This document shows, in pieces, positions 1 to 9,214 of a stretch of 64,000 nt of DNA. This stretch comes from Pseudomonas sp. AFG_SD02_1510_Pfu_092. Lineage in GTDB: Bacteria > Pseudomonadota > Gammaproteobacteria > Pseudomonadales > Pseudomonadaceae. The translations under genes were made by a program, and so were the position numbers. Location: assembly GCF_003331055.1 (NCBI RefSeq), contig NZ_PUQD01000002.1, forward strand, positions 124,001-188,000, written 5' to 3'. Position 1 is the stretch's first letter, and the number at the start of each line of letters is the position of its first letter. The notes beneath the pieces were generated by a model. The model had not been told where the DNA came from. It searched no databases and saw only the letters and a list, made by a program, of their open reading frames with translations.

Positions 1-470
1 ACGAACCCCTGGCGCTCCAGGGTGCGCGCCGAGCCGAGGTTGCGCGGGTCGATCTCGCCCTCCAGGCGGCGCATGTGCAGGGTATGGGCGAGGTAATCGA
101 TGAAACAGGTCAAGGCTTCGTCCATGTACCCTCTGCCCTGAACGGCGCTTGCCAGGCAGTAGCCGATCTCGCCGCGGCGGGACACATCGTCGATGTTGAA
201 CAGCTGGACCATGCCGATCAGTTCGCCGTTGTCGCGGCGGTACATGCCGAGCTTGAGCTGGTCGCCGTTGGCGTAGGCTTCGCGGTCGGCAGCCAGGGCG
301 CTTTCGGCTTCGGCCAGGTCTTGCCAAGGGGCATGGTGCCAGTAACGCATGACCTCGGGGTCGGCCATGATCGCCAGCCATTGCGCAGCATCGGCGTGGC
401 GCATGGGGCGCAATTGCAGACGCGGGCTGTCGAGGCAGAGGTCACTGGGGAAACTGCGGGTTGGGGTCAC
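1..470 (-). CDS. GNAT family N-acetyltransferase (3' end cut by window)
   Basis: Read on the minus strand this gives a RimJ/RimL-like GNAT domain: an early 'LDSPRLQLRPMRHADA' strand, a central 'GELIGMVQLFNI' strand, then 'RRGEIGYCLASAVQGRGYMDEAL', which carries the Q/RGxGxM/A acetyl-CoA pyrophosphate loop, and 'NLGSARTLERQGF' near the cut end. About 156 codons are present and the C-terminus lies outside the window. I chose the GTG at 470 because an AGGAG sequence sits a few bases upstream and no ATG lies nearer the conserved N-terminus. The family transfers acetyl from acetyl-CoA to an amino group, often a protein N-terminus or a small molecule; the substrate cannot be told from sequence. Confidence 0.85.
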   Translation of the reverse strand, partial: MTPTRSFPSDLCLDSPRLQLRPMRHADAAQWLAIMADPEVMRYWHHAPWQDLAEAESALAADREAYANGDQLKLGMYRRDNGELIGMVQLFNIDDVSRRGEIGYCLASAVQGRGYMDEALTCFIDYLAHTLHMRRLEGEIDPRNLGSARTLERQGF

Positions 471-535
471 GCCGGATCTCCTGTCCATTGCTGGGGAGAT
501 GACAGTTTAACGGCATGCGCACGGTTCCGGCATCC

Positions 536-652
536 CGGGGCTGCTGCGCAGCCCATCGCCGGCAAGCCAGCTCCCACCCCGATCGCGTCGCGCTCGAAAC
601 CTTGTGCAGTAGCTGTGGGAGCTGGCTTGCCGGCAATGGGCCGCAAAGCAAA
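536..652. repeat. REP pair, GCCGGCAAGCCAGCTCCCAC type
   Basis: Two inverted copies, one reading cccatcGCCGGCAAGCCAGCTCCCAC and the other its complement, separated by about 40 bases. The same core recurs near 10.6, 42.4, 58.2 and 61.7 kb. It lies just upstream of the GNAT gene. Confidence 0.85.
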
Positions 653-670
653 GGAGCAACCACCTGAATC

Positions 671-803
671 CTTCTCACAGATTTGGGCGGCAGCCGTGCG
701 CGTGGTGAGAAGCCCGTGTTGGAGTCACCACGGTCAGGCCGAAGCCTGCACGCGCACAGCTGCCATGAACTGGCAGGAAGACAACCAACAACGAGTTCTC
801 ACA
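671..803. other. Strongly structured intergenic element, possible ncRNA
   Basis: In the 640-base gap between the GNAT and YkgJ genes, GGCAGCCGTGCGCGTG (689-704) faces CACGCGCACAGCTGCC (749-764), a 16-base inverted repeat with one mismatch. Inside are GGTGA/TCACC (704-708, 725-729). Outside, TTCTCAC at 672-678 and again at 797-803 can both pair with GTGAGAA at 704-710. A minus-strand reading frame crosses it, but has no convincing start and runs into REP sequence. From memory, similar sequence recurs between genes in other Pseudomonas genomes; I could not verify that. Confidence 0.4.
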
Positions 804-950
804 CTCGCTCGCCATAGGGACGAACGGCGAAATTACCGCTGTGATTCTTCCCTGCCTATCAGACGGCATCCGACTGAGGTCGTAGGATAATTCCCAATCT
901 AGAGAACCTGAAGCATTTGGCATCACGTTCAGAATCTTCTTACAGCTGAT

Positions 951-1092
951 GGCCCTTTCGCGGGTAAACCCGCTCCCACAGGTACTGCGCTCGCCTTGAA
1001 ATGGCGGTGGTCCCCATGGTCTCCATAGGTATTGCGCCAGCCCTGAACGCGGCGCGGTCACTGTGGGAGCGGGTTTACCCGCGAAAGGGCCG
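951..1092. repeat. REP pair, GCGGGTTTACCCGC type
   Basis: Two inverted 35-base P. putida-type REP units (ggccctttcgcgggtaaacc… and its complement) about 75 bases apart, downstream of the YkgJ gene. Confidence 0.9.
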
Positions 1093-1113
1093 CTACAGGC
1101 TGACCAAATACGA

Positions 1114-1497
1114 TCAGGCCACCTCAGCCCCATCATCCGGCCAATGCGGCTCATTGGCCTCTGGCGGGGTCAGCGGCGGTAACCCATAAGCCGCCCGCGC
1201 ATCATCACAACTGGGGTTATGCACCCCGCCCTCCCACGACGCCTCGAACTCGCGGCACGGGCTGGACCGGTTGGCATAAATGCTACAAGCCACCTCTTTG
1301 CCGATCTCGCCCTCAAGGCTGACGCAGCGGCAGGGCTTGGCATCGGTGCCGATCATGGCAACGCGGGTGGGGTTGATCTGGACCACCAGGTCGTCCGGCA
1401 CGACACCCCCGGCAGACTGGCATTCACCCCAGAAGAAGGACACACGAAAGTACCCGCAGCAGGCGCCGCAGTCGAGGCAAGGGTTATATTCGGACAT
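1114..1497 (-). CDS. YkgJ-family cysteine cluster protein
   Basis: 127 residues with the family's signature: an N-terminal CxxCxxCC cluster (Cys7, Cys10, Cys13, Cys14), a central 'CRCVSLEGEIGKEVACSIY' and a following SSPCREFE segment. The YkgJ/UPF0153 family is thought to bind zinc or an iron-sulphur cluster; no biochemical role is established. It appears monocistronic, with a REP pair immediately downstream. A second, longer family member is encoded at 15201-15935. Confidence 0.9.
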   Translation of the reverse strand: MSEYNPCLDCGACCGYFRVSFFWGECQSAGGVVPDDLVVQINPTRVAMIGTDAKPCRCVSLEGEIGKEVACSIYANRSSPCREFEASWEGGVHNPSCDDARAAYGLPPLTPPEANEPHWPDDGAEVA

Positions 1498-1623
1498 GAT
1501 GGCACGGAGGGAAGGTTGTTGTTATCGGGGCTGGCCCGCGGCGCCATTTTCAATCCAAGCGGGGGCGGCTGGATAGAGGGGCAATGCAAAAATATTTGCC
1601 GCTGATCCGACCGCCCGTTGCCG

Positions 1624-2751
1624 CTAGCAGATAGCCTTGTACGTTGCAGCCTCCCAGCGCTGCAACGCCAGGCCTGCATGCGGGTCGTAGTCACTGCCCT
1701 GCACCTGGCTGAAGTGGGTGCGAGCTTCACCGCAATGCACCAGCCGGTCGTTCTTCTCGCCCTCGGTCAACACGGTGTAGGACTTGCTGCGCATGGCCTG
1801 GTAGTACTTGTCGGCAGCCGCCATGGCCTGGTGATGTTTCATCAGCTGCCCAGCGTCCAGGGCCAGGCATTTGTTCAACCGTACACCCCAGCGGGTCAGG
1901 CAGACTTCGGCAAAATGCCGAACGATCAGGCCCGGCTCCGCCAGCACCTTGCCATCGCCTGCGCCATCCACCGAGGCATTGCCCACCAGCGTGGCATGCC
2001 GGCCCGGCATTGGATAAACACATATCCGCGTCGCGCGTGCGACCGCTGGAATGACGCAAGCAAAGCCTTTCGAGCGCTCGTCCCGCGAGTAGAAGCCTAC
2101 GTACTCGTTGACATTGTCAGCCAACGTTACCCGTTCAGGCTGCACATTGCCGACGCCCGGCACCGGGTCGATGGCGAAGATGTTCACCGGAATGTGCCGC
2201 AATACCGGGTCCTTGGCCATGGCATTCGCCAGCATATGGCAGCTGATCCCTCCCCTGCTCCAGCCGACCAGGTTGACCTGGGTTGGCAGGCGTGGCTTGC
2301 GGAACAGGCGGATGATGCTTTCCTGCAGCTCCTGCGGGGTGGGGTGGCGGTCGCCATAATCGTAGGTGCGCCAGAACCACGAGGCCGCTGAAGAAGGGTC
2401 CGGAACCGGCACGCCAGCCTTTTTCAGGCGCAGGTACTCCTCTTCGCTCAGCTTGGTGCGCTGCCAGCTGCTTTCGCCCTTGATGACCTGCAGCACGTGG
2501 TTGACGTTCTCCTCCCAGCCACGGCCGAACAGCTGGCCGGTCCAGTTGAAGTAACCCCCGGGTTCGACGAACAGTTGGTCATCCTGCAGGTTGCCGCTGC
2601 CAGGGCCATCCACGGCGATCCACTGGGCGAACTCGCGGCCCTGGTCGTTGCTGGCCAGGGTCGAGACCAGTTCACCGTTCCAGAAGTTGGGGTTGGCGTC
2701 ATCGAAGCGGTGCGAGCCGGTGCCGCAGAAATAGGCGGTGAAAACACTCAT
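1624..2751 (-). CDS. Orphan alpha/beta-hydrolase-fold protein
   Basis: 375 residues, no signal peptide. It opens with 'MSVFTAYFCGTGSHRFDD', the early strand/oxyanion-type segment seen in DUF2235-like and type VI lipase-like hydrolases. The nucleophile elbow is GWSRGG (Ser165, G-x-S-x-G), followed by 'FAIDPV' (Asp195) and 'MPGRH' (His252), so a Ser-Asp-His triad is plausible. The gene stands alone, downstream of alaC on the same strand but separated by 116 bases containing a hairpin. No vgrG, PAAR or immunity gene is adjacent. A lipase, esterase or phospholipase is likely from motifs; role as a secreted effector is inference. Confidence 0.7.
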   Translation of the reverse strand: MSVFTAYFCGTGSHRFDDANPNFWNGELVSTLASNDQGREFAQWIAVDGPGSGNLQDDQLFVEPGGYFNWTGQLFGRGWEENVNHVLQVIKGESSWQRTKLSEEEYLRLKKAGVPVPDPSSAASWFWRTYDYGDRHPTPQELQESIIRLFRKPRLPTQVNLVGWSRGGISCHMLANAMAKDPVLRHIPVNIFAIDPVPGVGNVQPERVTLADNVNEYVGFYSRDERSKGFACVIPAVARATRICVYPMPGRHATLVGNASVDGAGDGKVLAEPGLIVRHFAEVCLTRWGVRLNKCLALDAGQLMKHHQAMAAADKYYQAMRSKSYTVLTEGEKNDRLVHCGEARTHFSQVQGSDYDPHAGLALQRWEAATYKAIC

Positions 2752-2842
2752 TCGTGGGTCTCTGTGGTGAGTTTAATGAGTGCAGAAAAATAGGTAGATC
2801 AATCGGTGAGATGCAGGTGGAAAACTCGCCTTTGAATCAGTC

Positions 2843-2861
2843 GGGGCTGCTTTGCAGCCCC
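2843..2861 (-). terminator. Hairpin downstream of alaC
   Basis: Perfect GGGGCTGC / GCAGCCCC stem with a TTT loop directly after the alaC stop. There is no clear U-tract, so termination strength is uncertain. Confidence 0.4.
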
Positions 2862-2867
2862 CATGGC

Positions 2868-4076
2868 TTACTTGCGGATAAGGCCGTCAGCCCGGAACAT
2901 CTGCCGGATCCCGCGAATCGCCTGGCGAATACGGTCCTGGTTCTCGATCAGGGCAAAGCGCACATGGTCGTCACCATAGTCACCAAAGCCGATCCCCGGC
3001 GACACGCACACCTTGGCCTCGGCCAGCAACTTCTTGGAAAACTCCAGCGAGCCCAGGTGCGCATACTCTGGCGGGATTTTCGCCCACACATACATCGAAG
3101 CCTTGGGGTTCTCAACCATCCAGCCCAGCTCGTGCAGCCCTTTCACCAGCAGGTTGCGACGCTGGCGGTATTGCTCGGCAATGTCGCGCACGCACTGCTG
3201 GTCACCTTCCAGCGCGGCAATGGCGGCCACCTGCAGCGGGGTGAAGGTGCCGTAGTCGTGGTAGCTCTTGATCCGCGCCAGGGCGCTGACCAACTCGGGG
3301 TTGCCGACCATGAAGCCGATCCGCCAGCCGGCCATGTTGTAGCTCTTGGACAGGGTGAAGAACTCCACCGCGATGTCCTTGGCGCCTGGCACCTGCATGA
3401 TCGATGGGGCCTTCCAGCCGTCGTAGACGATGTCGGCATAGGCCAGGTCATGCACCACCAACACACCATACTGCTTGGCCAGGGCCACCACGCGCTCGAA
3501 GAAATCCAGCTCTACGCACTGCGCGGTAGGGTTGGACGGGAAGCCGAGGATCATCATCTTCGGCTTGGGGATCGATTCTCGAATGGCCCGCTCGAGCTCG
3601 TTGAAGAAGTCCACTCCCGGCACCAGCGGTACCGAACGCACCTGGGCACCGGCAATCACCGCCCCGTAGATATGGATCGGGTAGCTGGGGTTGGGCACCA
3701 GCACCGTGTCGCCCTGGTCGAGGGTAGCCAGCATCAGGTGGGCCAGGCCCTCTTTCGAGCCGATGGTGACGATGGCTTCGCTTTCCGGGTCGATGTCAAC
3801 CTCGTAGCGTTCCTTGTACCAGTTGGAGATAGCCCGGCGCAGGCGCGGGATACCGCGGGAGGTGGAGTAGCCGTGGGTGTCTTCACGCTGGGCGACCTGC
3901 ACCAGCTTCTCGACGATGTGCGGCGGGGTGGCACCATCGGGGTTGCCCATGCTCAGGTCGATGATGTCCTCGCCACGGCGGCGGGCAGCCATCTTGAGTT
4001 CGGCGGTGATGTTGAAGACGTAAGGGGGGAGACGATCGATGCGCGCAAAGCGGCGCGGCGAACCTGGGTTGGCCAT
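2868..4076 (-). CDS. alaC: Alanine transaminase AlaC (class I aminotransferase)
   Basis: 402 residues, full length for the AlaC/YfdZ group, which makes alanine from pyruvate with glutamate as amino donor. The PLP-binding lysine lies in '[15 protein letters not shown]' (Lys244); 'FPSNPTAQ' (around 179-186) and '[12 protein letters not shown]' (209-220) match the cofactor-binding Asn and Asp/Tyr regions, and the C-terminal 'VRFALIEN' carries the substrate-carboxylate Arg. Start ATG at 4076. It is separated from the cyo operon by a REP pair and the cyoE terminator. Older annotations call such proteins generic aminotransferases; I consider AlaC well supported. Confidence 0.9.
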   Translation of the reverse strand: MANPGSPRRFARIDRLPPYVFNITAELKMAARRRGEDIIDLSMGNPDGATPPHIVEKLVQVAQREDTHGYSTSRGIPRLRRAISNWYKERYEVDIDPESEAIVTIGSKEGLAHLMLATLDQGDTVLVPNPSYPIHIYGAVIAGAQVRSVPLVPGVDFFNELERAIRESIPKPKMMILGFPSNPTAQCVELDFFERVVALAKQYGVLVVHDLAYADIVYDGWKAPSIMQVPGAKDIAVEFFTLSKSYNMAGWRIGFMVGNPELVSALARIKSYHDYGTFTPLQVAAIAALEGDQQCVRDIAEQYRQRRNLLVKGLHELGWMVENPKASMYVWAKIPPEYAHLGSLEFSKKLLAEAKVCVSPGIGFGDYGDDHVRFALIENQDRIRQAIRGIRQMFRADGLIRK

Positions 4077-4245
4077 GGCTTCCTCTGAGTACGTAAGCGC
4101 CCGGAACCGTCCGAGCGACGTTGGCCGATGTGGCGGCCTGATGCAGAAGATAGTGCCGAAACGGGAATTCTGTAAAGGGTAATTTCCCGTTTTCCTAGAA
4201 CTTTTCAGCTGTATTTTTTGAAAATCTGAATTTTTGTGTTTTCAG

Positions 4246-4326
4246 GGCCGGCCCTTTCGCGGGTAAACCCGCTCCCACAGAGACCACCCCTTGTGGGAGC
4301 GGGTTTACCCGCGAAGAGGTCGGCAC
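4246..4326. repeat. REP pair, GCGGGTTTACCCGC type
   Basis: Inverted REP units 4250-4280 and 4291-4320 with an 11-base centre, in the gap between alaC and cyoE. Confidence 0.9.
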
Positions 4327-4340
4327 AGGAATACGCCCAC

Positions 4341-4370
4341 AAAAAACCCCGGCGCAAAGGCCGGGGTTTT
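4341..4370 (-). terminator. Rho-independent terminator of the cyo operon
   Basis: Stem AAAACCCCGGC / GCCGGGGTTTT with a six-base loop, followed by a T-run on the minus strand, 20 bases after the cyoE stop. Confidence 0.85.
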
Positions 4371-4389
4371 GGTGAAACAGGCAGCAGTC

Positions 4390-5277
4390 TCAGCGTGCGT
4401 AAGTCATCAGCACATCCGCAGCAGTCTGGCTGTCCACACCCATCATCACGCTCAGGGCAGTGACGGTGAGGATGGAGAAGCCGAACACCTTGCGCGCCCA
4501 CTTGCTGTCGTCCTCGGCCTTGTAGCCACCCCAGGCCATGTACAGCCAGTACAGGCCCATGGCGGCTGCCACGGCCAGGTAGCCGAGGCCTGCGTAACCG
4601 CCGAGGGTAAGCATCAGGGTCGCGAGCACGAAGGCCAGCACGTACAGCACGATCTGCTTCTTCGCCGCGAGGATGCCGCGCGCCACCGGCAGGACCGGAA
4701 TGTTGGCAGCGCTGTAATCCTTGAAGCGGAAGATGGCGATGGCAAAGCTGTGCGGCATCTGCCACAGGCTGAACATCACCAGCAGGGTAACCGCAGCCAG
4801 GTCGAAGCTGTTGCTCACGGCGCAGTAGCCGATCACCGGAGGCATGGCACCCGACAGGCTGCCGACCAAGGTACCGTGCACCGATTTACGCTTCAGCCAC
4901 AGGCTGTAGAAACCGACGTAGACGATGAAGCCGACCAGCGCGCAGAACGCCGCCAGCGGGTTGGCCTGGACATACAGCAGGCTGAAACCCGCCACCCCGA
5001 GCAGGGTGGCGTAGATCAGCGCGAGGGGCAGCGACATGCCGCCCTGAACCATGACGCGGTTCTTGGTGCGCTCCATCTTGTGGTCGATGTCACGGTCGAT
5101 GCAGTTGTTGAACACGCATCCGGACGCGACCACCAGCGAAGTACCGATCACCACCGCCAGGAACAGGGCGAAATCCACATGGCCCTTCGAGGCAAGGAAG
5201 AAACCGCCTGCCACGGAAAGCACGTTACCGAAAATGATCCCCGGTTTGGTGATTTGGATAAAGTGCTTAACGGACAT
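4390..5277 (-). CDS. cyoE: Protoheme IX farnesyltransferase CyoE (heme O synthase)
   Basis: 295-residue polytopic membrane prenyltransferase that adds a farnesyl group to heme b to make heme O for cytochrome bo3. The first aspartate-rich motif is [18 protein letters not shown] (residues 57-74), the UbiA-superfamily Mg-prenyl-PP site; a second conserved region is '[16 protein letters not shown]'. It is the last gene of cyoABCDE, 11 bases after cyoD, followed by a strong terminator. Length and order match other pseudomonads. Confidence 0.95.
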   Translation of the reverse strand: MSVKHFIQITKPGIIFGNVLSVAGGFFLASKGHVDFALFLAVVIGTSLVVASGCVFNNCIDRDIDHKMERTKNRVMVQGGMSLPLALIYATLLGVAGFSLLYVQANPLAAFCALVGFIVYVGFYSLWLKRKSVHGTLVGSLSGAMPPVIGYCAVSNSFDLAAVTLLVMFSLWQMPHSFAIAIFRFKDYSAANIPVLPVARGILAAKKQIVLYVLAFVLATLMLTLGGYAGLGYLAVAAAMGLYWLYMAWGGYKAEDDSKWARKVFGFSILTVTALSVMMGVDSQTAADVLMTYAR

Positions 5278-5288
5278 GCAGTCTTACC

Positions 5289-5621
5289 TCACTTGGCCAA
5301 CATTTCGAAGTGGATGCTGAACATGATCCACAGCGACAGGCCGACAAGCAGAGCGATCACCAGGGTGGTGAACAGGAACGTCGAAACGTTGTTGCGCTGC
5401 TCTTTCGAGCGGTCCATGTGCAGGAAGTACACGAGGTGTACGACTACCTGGATCACGGCCATGGCAACAATGATCAGAACGGTCAGGTTCTTCGGCAGGC
5501 TTGGCGACATGGCCAGGCCGAACGGGATCGCGGTCAGGATGATCGACAGGATGAAGCCGATCATGTACGACTTGACGCTGCCGTGATTACCTTCGTGATG
5601 AGTGTCGTGTGCGTTAGCCAT
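5289..5621 (-). CDS. cyoD: Cytochrome o ubiquinol oxidase subunit IV CyoD
   Basis: 110 residues with three predicted transmembrane helices (about 17-37, 45-67, 79-101), the usual architecture of this small bo3 oxidase subunit, which stabilises the CuB-containing subunit I. The N-terminus is histidine-rich ([14 protein letters not shown]). Its start overlaps the cyoC stop by one base, indicating translational coupling. Confidence 0.95.
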   Translation of the reverse strand: MANAHDTHHEGNHGSVKSYMIGFILSIILTAIPFGLAMSPSLPKNLTVLIIVAMAVIQVVVHLVYFLHMDRSKEQRNNVSTFLFTTLVIALLVGLSLWIMFSIHFEMLAK

Positions 5622-6244
5622 TACAGAACTCCCAGCAGGTAGACGACGGTGAATACGCAGATCCAGACCACGTCGAGGAAGTGCCAGAACAGGCTCAGGC
5701 AGCTCATGCGGGTCTTGGCGGTCGGCGTGATGCCGTGCTTGTTGATCTGGTACATCATGATTGCCATCCAGATCAAACCGGCGGTCACGTGCAGACCGTG
5801 GGTACCTACCAGGGCGAAGAAGCCCGACAGGAAGCCACTGCGGTTCGGGCCGTAGCCTTCGGCGATCAGGTGATGGAATTCATAGATTTCCATCGCGATG
5901 AAGCCTGCACCGAACAGGAAGGTCACAGCCAACCAGCCCAGCACGCCAGCTTTGTTGCCCGCGAACATCTTCAGCATGGCGAAGCCGAAGGTGATCGAGG
6001 ACAGCAGCAGGAACAGCGTTTCAACAGCTACGAAATCGAGCTGGAAGATGTCATGACCCGACGGGCCGCCGGCAAAACTGCCGGACAGCACCGCGTAGGT
6101 GGCGAAGAGCGACGCAAACAGGATGCAGTCGGTCATCAGGTACAGCCAGAAACCGAGTACGGTCATCTGGCCCGAGTCGTGGTGGTGGTCGTCATGCCCA
6201 TGGTCGTGACCATGAGCAGCACCGTGCATTACTTGACTGGACAT
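5621..6244 (-). CDS. cyoC: Cytochrome o ubiquinol oxidase subunit III CyoC
   Basis: 207 residues with five transmembrane helices typical of heme-copper oxidase subunit III, including '[17 protein letters not shown]' and '[20 protein letters not shown]'. Subunit III supports proton-pumping stability but binds no redox centre. The N-terminal 24 residues contain a run of His/Asp ([19 protein letters not shown]) before the first helix; its role is unknown. It lies 3 bases after cyoB. Confidence 0.95.
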   Translation of the reverse strand: MSSQVMHGAAHGHDHGHDDHHHDSGQMTVLGFWLYLMTDCILFASLFATYAVLSGSFAGGPSGHDIFQLDFVAVETLFLLLSSITFGFAMLKMFAGNKAGVLGWLAVTFLFGAGFIAMEIYEFHHLIAEGYGPNRSGFLSGFFALVGTHGLHVTAGLIWMAIMMYQINKHGITPTAKTRMSCLSLFWHFLDVVWICVFTVVYLLGVL

Positions 6245-6247
6245 TGA

Positions 6248-8266
6248 TTACACCCGCTCAAACGATTCGACACGTGCGCCGGCAGGCAGAGCACCTGCTT
6301 TGGCCAGCGCTTTCATGCGCTCGCCTTCGATGCGCGCCACTTCTTCGGCCGGAACCATGTAGCCCTGGTCGTCACGCGCAGCGTGGCGAACGAAGACAGC
6401 GATGGTTGCAACCAGGCTCGCGCCAACCAGCCACCAGATGTGCCAGATGAAGGCGAAGCCGAAGACGGTCAGGAACAGGCCCATGAACAAACCGGTAGAG
6501 GTGTTGCTCGGCATGTGGATCGCTTCGTACTTGGCCGCAGGCTTGTAGGCAACACCGGCTTCTTTGGCTTCGTGCCAGGCGTCCAGGCCAACCTTCTCAG
6601 GCATGTGGGCGAAGTTGTAGAACGGAGGTGGCGACGAAGTCGACCATTCCAGGGTACGGCCGCCCCATGGGTCGCCGGTCACGTCCAGGTTCTGGTTGCG
6701 GTCGCGAACCGATACGTACAGCTGGATCAGCTGGCAGGCGATACCGAACAGGATCAGCACAGCGCCGACAACGGCTACGTACAGGTAGGGTTCCCACAGT
6801 GGGTTGTCGGAGTGGTTCAGACGACGGGTCATGCCCATGAAGCCCAGGGCGTACAGCGGCATGAACGCCACGTAGAAGCCCGAGATCCAGAACCAGAAGG
6901 CAGCCTTGCCCCACTTCTCGTTCAGGGTGAAACCGAAGGCTTTCGGGAACCAGTAGGCGAAGCCGGCGATGTAGCCGAATACCGCACCACCGATGATCAC
7001 GTTGTGGAAGTGAGCAATCACGAACAGGCTGTTGTGCAGCACGAAGTCAGCACCTGGAACAGCCAGCAGAACGCCAGTCATGCCACCGATGGAGAAGGTG
7101 ATCATGAAGCCCAGGGTCCACATGATCGGCGCGGTGAAGCGCAGACGGCCCTGGTAGATGGTGAACAGCCAGTTGAACAGCTTCACACCGGTCGGGATGG
7201 AGATCAGCATCGTCGCCAGGCCGAAGAAGGTGTTGACGCTGGCGCCGGCACCCATGGTGAAGAAGTGGTGCAGCCATACGGCGAAGCCCAGCACGGCGAT
7301 GGCGCCCGATGCGTAAATCATCGAGTGGTGGCCGAACAGACGCTTGCCGGAGAAGGTCGAGGTAACTTCCGAGAACACACCGAAGGCCGGCAGGATCAGG
7401 ATGTACACCTCAGGGTGACCCCACGCCCAGAACAGGTTGACGTACATCATCGGGTTCCCACCAAGCTCGTTGGTGAAGATGTGGAAGTCCAGATAACGGT
7501 CAACAGTCAGCAGCGCGAGTGCAGCGGTCAGGATCGGGAAAGAAGCCACGATCAGCACGTTGGCCCAGGTGCAGGTCCAGGTGAAGATCGGCATGTCCAT
7601 CAGCTTCATGCCAGGTGCGCGCATCTTCATCACGGTGACGAGGAAGTTCACGCCGGTCAGCGTCGTACCCAGTCCGGATAGCTGTAGCGCCCAGATGTAG
7701 TAGTCGACACCCACCCCAGGGCTGTACTGAATGCCCGCGAGCGGCGGATAGGCAACCCAGCCGGTCTTGGCGAATTCACCAACGCCCAGCGAGATGTTGA
7801 CCAGCAGCACGCCTGCCAGCAGCAGGTAGAAGCTCAGGGAGTTCAGGAACGGGAACGCAACGTCACGTGCACCGATCTGCAGAGGAACCGCCAGGTTCAT
7901 CAAGCCGGTGAAGAACGGCATCGCCATGAAGATGATCATGATCACACCGTGAGCGGTGAAGATCTGGTCATAGTGTTCAGGCGGCAGGTAGCCTTCGGAG
8001 CCACCGGTAGCGGCAGCCAGCTGGGTACGCATCATGATGGCGTCGGCAAAGCCGCGCAGCAGCATGACCATCGCGACGATGATGTACATCACGCCGATCT
8101 TTTTGTGGTCAACCGTAGTCAGCCACTCGCTCCACAAGTAGGTCCACTTGCGGAAATAGGTGATAAGACCGACGACAGCGATACCACCGAGCGCAATCAT
8201 GGCAAGTGTCACCATGACTATCGGCTCGTGATAGGGTATCGCCTCCAGGCTTAGTTTACCGAACAT
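6248..8266 (-). CDS. cyoB: Cytochrome o ubiquinol oxidase subunit I CyoB
   Basis: 672 residues, normal for the bo3 catalytic subunit. It carries heme b, heme o3 and CuB and reduces oxygen to water while pumping protons. Visible signatures are '[17 protein letters not shown]' (CuB His and cross-linked Tyr), 'WLHHFFTMG' (the adjacent His pair for CuB), '[16 protein letters not shown]' type C-terminal heme ligands and an N-terminal heme-b His region near '[15 protein letters not shown]'. It is 3 bases downstream of cyoA. Confidence 0.97.
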   Translation of the reverse strand: MFGKLSLEAIPYHEPIVMVTLAMIALGGIAVVGLITYFRKWTYLWSEWLTTVDHKKIGVMYIIVAMVMLLRGFADAIMMRTQLAAATGGSEGYLPPEHYDQIFTAHGVIMIIFMAMPFFTGLMNLAVPLQIGARDVAFPFLNSLSFYLLLAGVLLVNISLGVGEFAKTGWVAYPPLAGIQYSPGVGVDYYIWALQLSGLGTTLTGVNFLVTVMKMRAPGMKLMDMPIFTWTCTWANVLIVASFPILTAALALLTVDRYLDFHIFTNELGGNPMMYVNLFWAWGHPEVYILILPAFGVFSEVTSTFSGKRLFGHHSMIYASGAIAVLGFAVWLHHFFTMGAGASVNTFFGLATMLISIPTGVKLFNWLFTIYQGRLRFTAPIMWTLGFMITFSIGGMTGVLLAVPGADFVLHNSLFVIAHFHNVIIGGAVFGYIAGFAYWFPKAFGFTLNEKWGKAAFWFWISGFYVAFMPLYALGFMGMTRRLNHSDNPLWEPYLYVAVVGAVLILFGIACQLIQLYVSVRDRNQNLDVTGDPWGGRTLEWSTSSPPPFYNFAHMPEKVGLDAWHEAKEAGVAYKPAAKYEAIHMPSNTSTGLFMGLFLTVFGFAFIWHIWWLVGASLVATIAVFVRHAARDDQGYMVPAEEVARIEGERMKALAKAGALPAGARVESFERV

Positions 8267-8269
8267 CTC

Positions 8270-9214
8270 TTACTCCTCTGCACCGGCAGCTGGTTGCATA
8301 CTCGATTCCACACCCTTGGTAGTGGCCAGATCTTTGCTGCCTGCTTCTTCGTGGCTCGGACGACCGCGGTTCATGCCTTCGTACTTGTCGACGATCAGCT
8401 GGAACTGGTCAGGCGAAGCCTCGCTATACAGCGCGACCGGGTTGTTTTCGCTTGGTTTGGCCAAGGCGTCGTATTCGGCCTTGTCCAGCTTCTTCGGCGA
8501 CTGCTTGACCTCGGCGACCCACTTGTCGAAGTCTTCCTGAGAGGTGGCAGTAGCCTTGAATTTCATGCCGGTGAAGCCAGCACCGCTGTAGTTGGCGCTG
8601 ATACCGTCGAATTCGCCGTTTTCGTTGGCGATCAGGTGCAGCTTGGTGGTCATGCCGGCCATGGCGTAGATCTGGCCGCCCAGGCCCGGGATGAAGAACG
8701 AGTTCATCACGGCATCGGAAGTGACGCGGAAGTTGACCGGGGTGTTAGCCGGGAAGACGATCTTGTTGACCGTGGCAATGCCCTGCTCCGGGTAGATGAA
8801 CAGCCATTTCCAGTCCAGCGCGACCACGTCGATCTGCACAGGCTTCACATCGGAATCCAGTGGACGGTACGGGTCCAGCTTGTGGGTGGAGTGGTAGGTG
8901 AAGTAGCCCAGGGCGATGATGATCAGGATCGGGATGATCCACACCGCGGCTTCGATCTTGGTCGAATGCGACCAGTCGGGGGTGTAGGTGGCAGCCTTGT
9001 TGGAAGCACGGTACTTCCAGGCGAAAACCACGGTCATGATAATGACGGGAATCACCACCAGCAGCATCAGGCCGGTAGCGATCAGGATCAGGTTCTTTTG
9101 CTCAATGCCGACCTGACCTTTCGGGTCGAGCAGGGTCCAGTTGCACCCACTGAGTAAAAGCATGCCTAAAAAGGGCAATATGCCAAACAGTCTGGGGTAA
9201 CGCTTTTTACTCAT
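8270..9214 (-). CDS. cyoA: Cytochrome o ubiquinol oxidase subunit II CyoA
   Basis: 314 residues. A lipoprotein signal peptide ends at LLLSGC (lipobox Cys24), followed by two transmembrane helices and a periplasmic cupredoxin-fold domain without CuA ligands, as expected for a quinol oxidase. '[22 protein letters not shown]' and '[13 protein letters not shown]' are typical. First gene of the operon; ATG preceded by GAGGT. Expression is probably controlled from the long upstream region, which holds an ANR-type site. Confidence 0.96.
   Translation of the reverse strand: MSKKRYPRLFGILPFLGMLLLSGCNWTLLDPKGQVGIEQKNLILIATGLMLLVVIPVIIMTVVFAWKYRASNKAATYTPDWSHSTKIEAAVWIIPILIIIALGYFTYHSTHKLDPYRPLDSDVKPVQIDVVALDWKWLFIYPEQGIATVNKIVFPANTPVNFRVTSDAVMNSFFIPGLGGQIYAMAGMTTKLHLIANENGEFDGISANYSGAGFTGMKFKATATSQEDFDKWVAEVKQSPKKLDKAEYDALAKPSENNPVALYSEASPDQFQLIVDKYEGMNRGRPSHEEAGSKDLATTKGVESSMQPAAGAEE

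Noticed and set aside
75..890. Plus-strand 271-codon frame across the GNAT gene and REP pair
   Set aside because: It crosses repeats and opposes a motif-bearing GNAT gene.
675..1154. 159-codon minus-strand frame
   Set aside because: Runs through REP units and overlaps the YkgJ stop; better explained as non-coding structured sequence, though a small recurrent ORF cannot be excluded.
6383..7681. Long frame antisense to cyoB
   Set aside because: Composition-driven; cyoB is unambiguous on the other strand.
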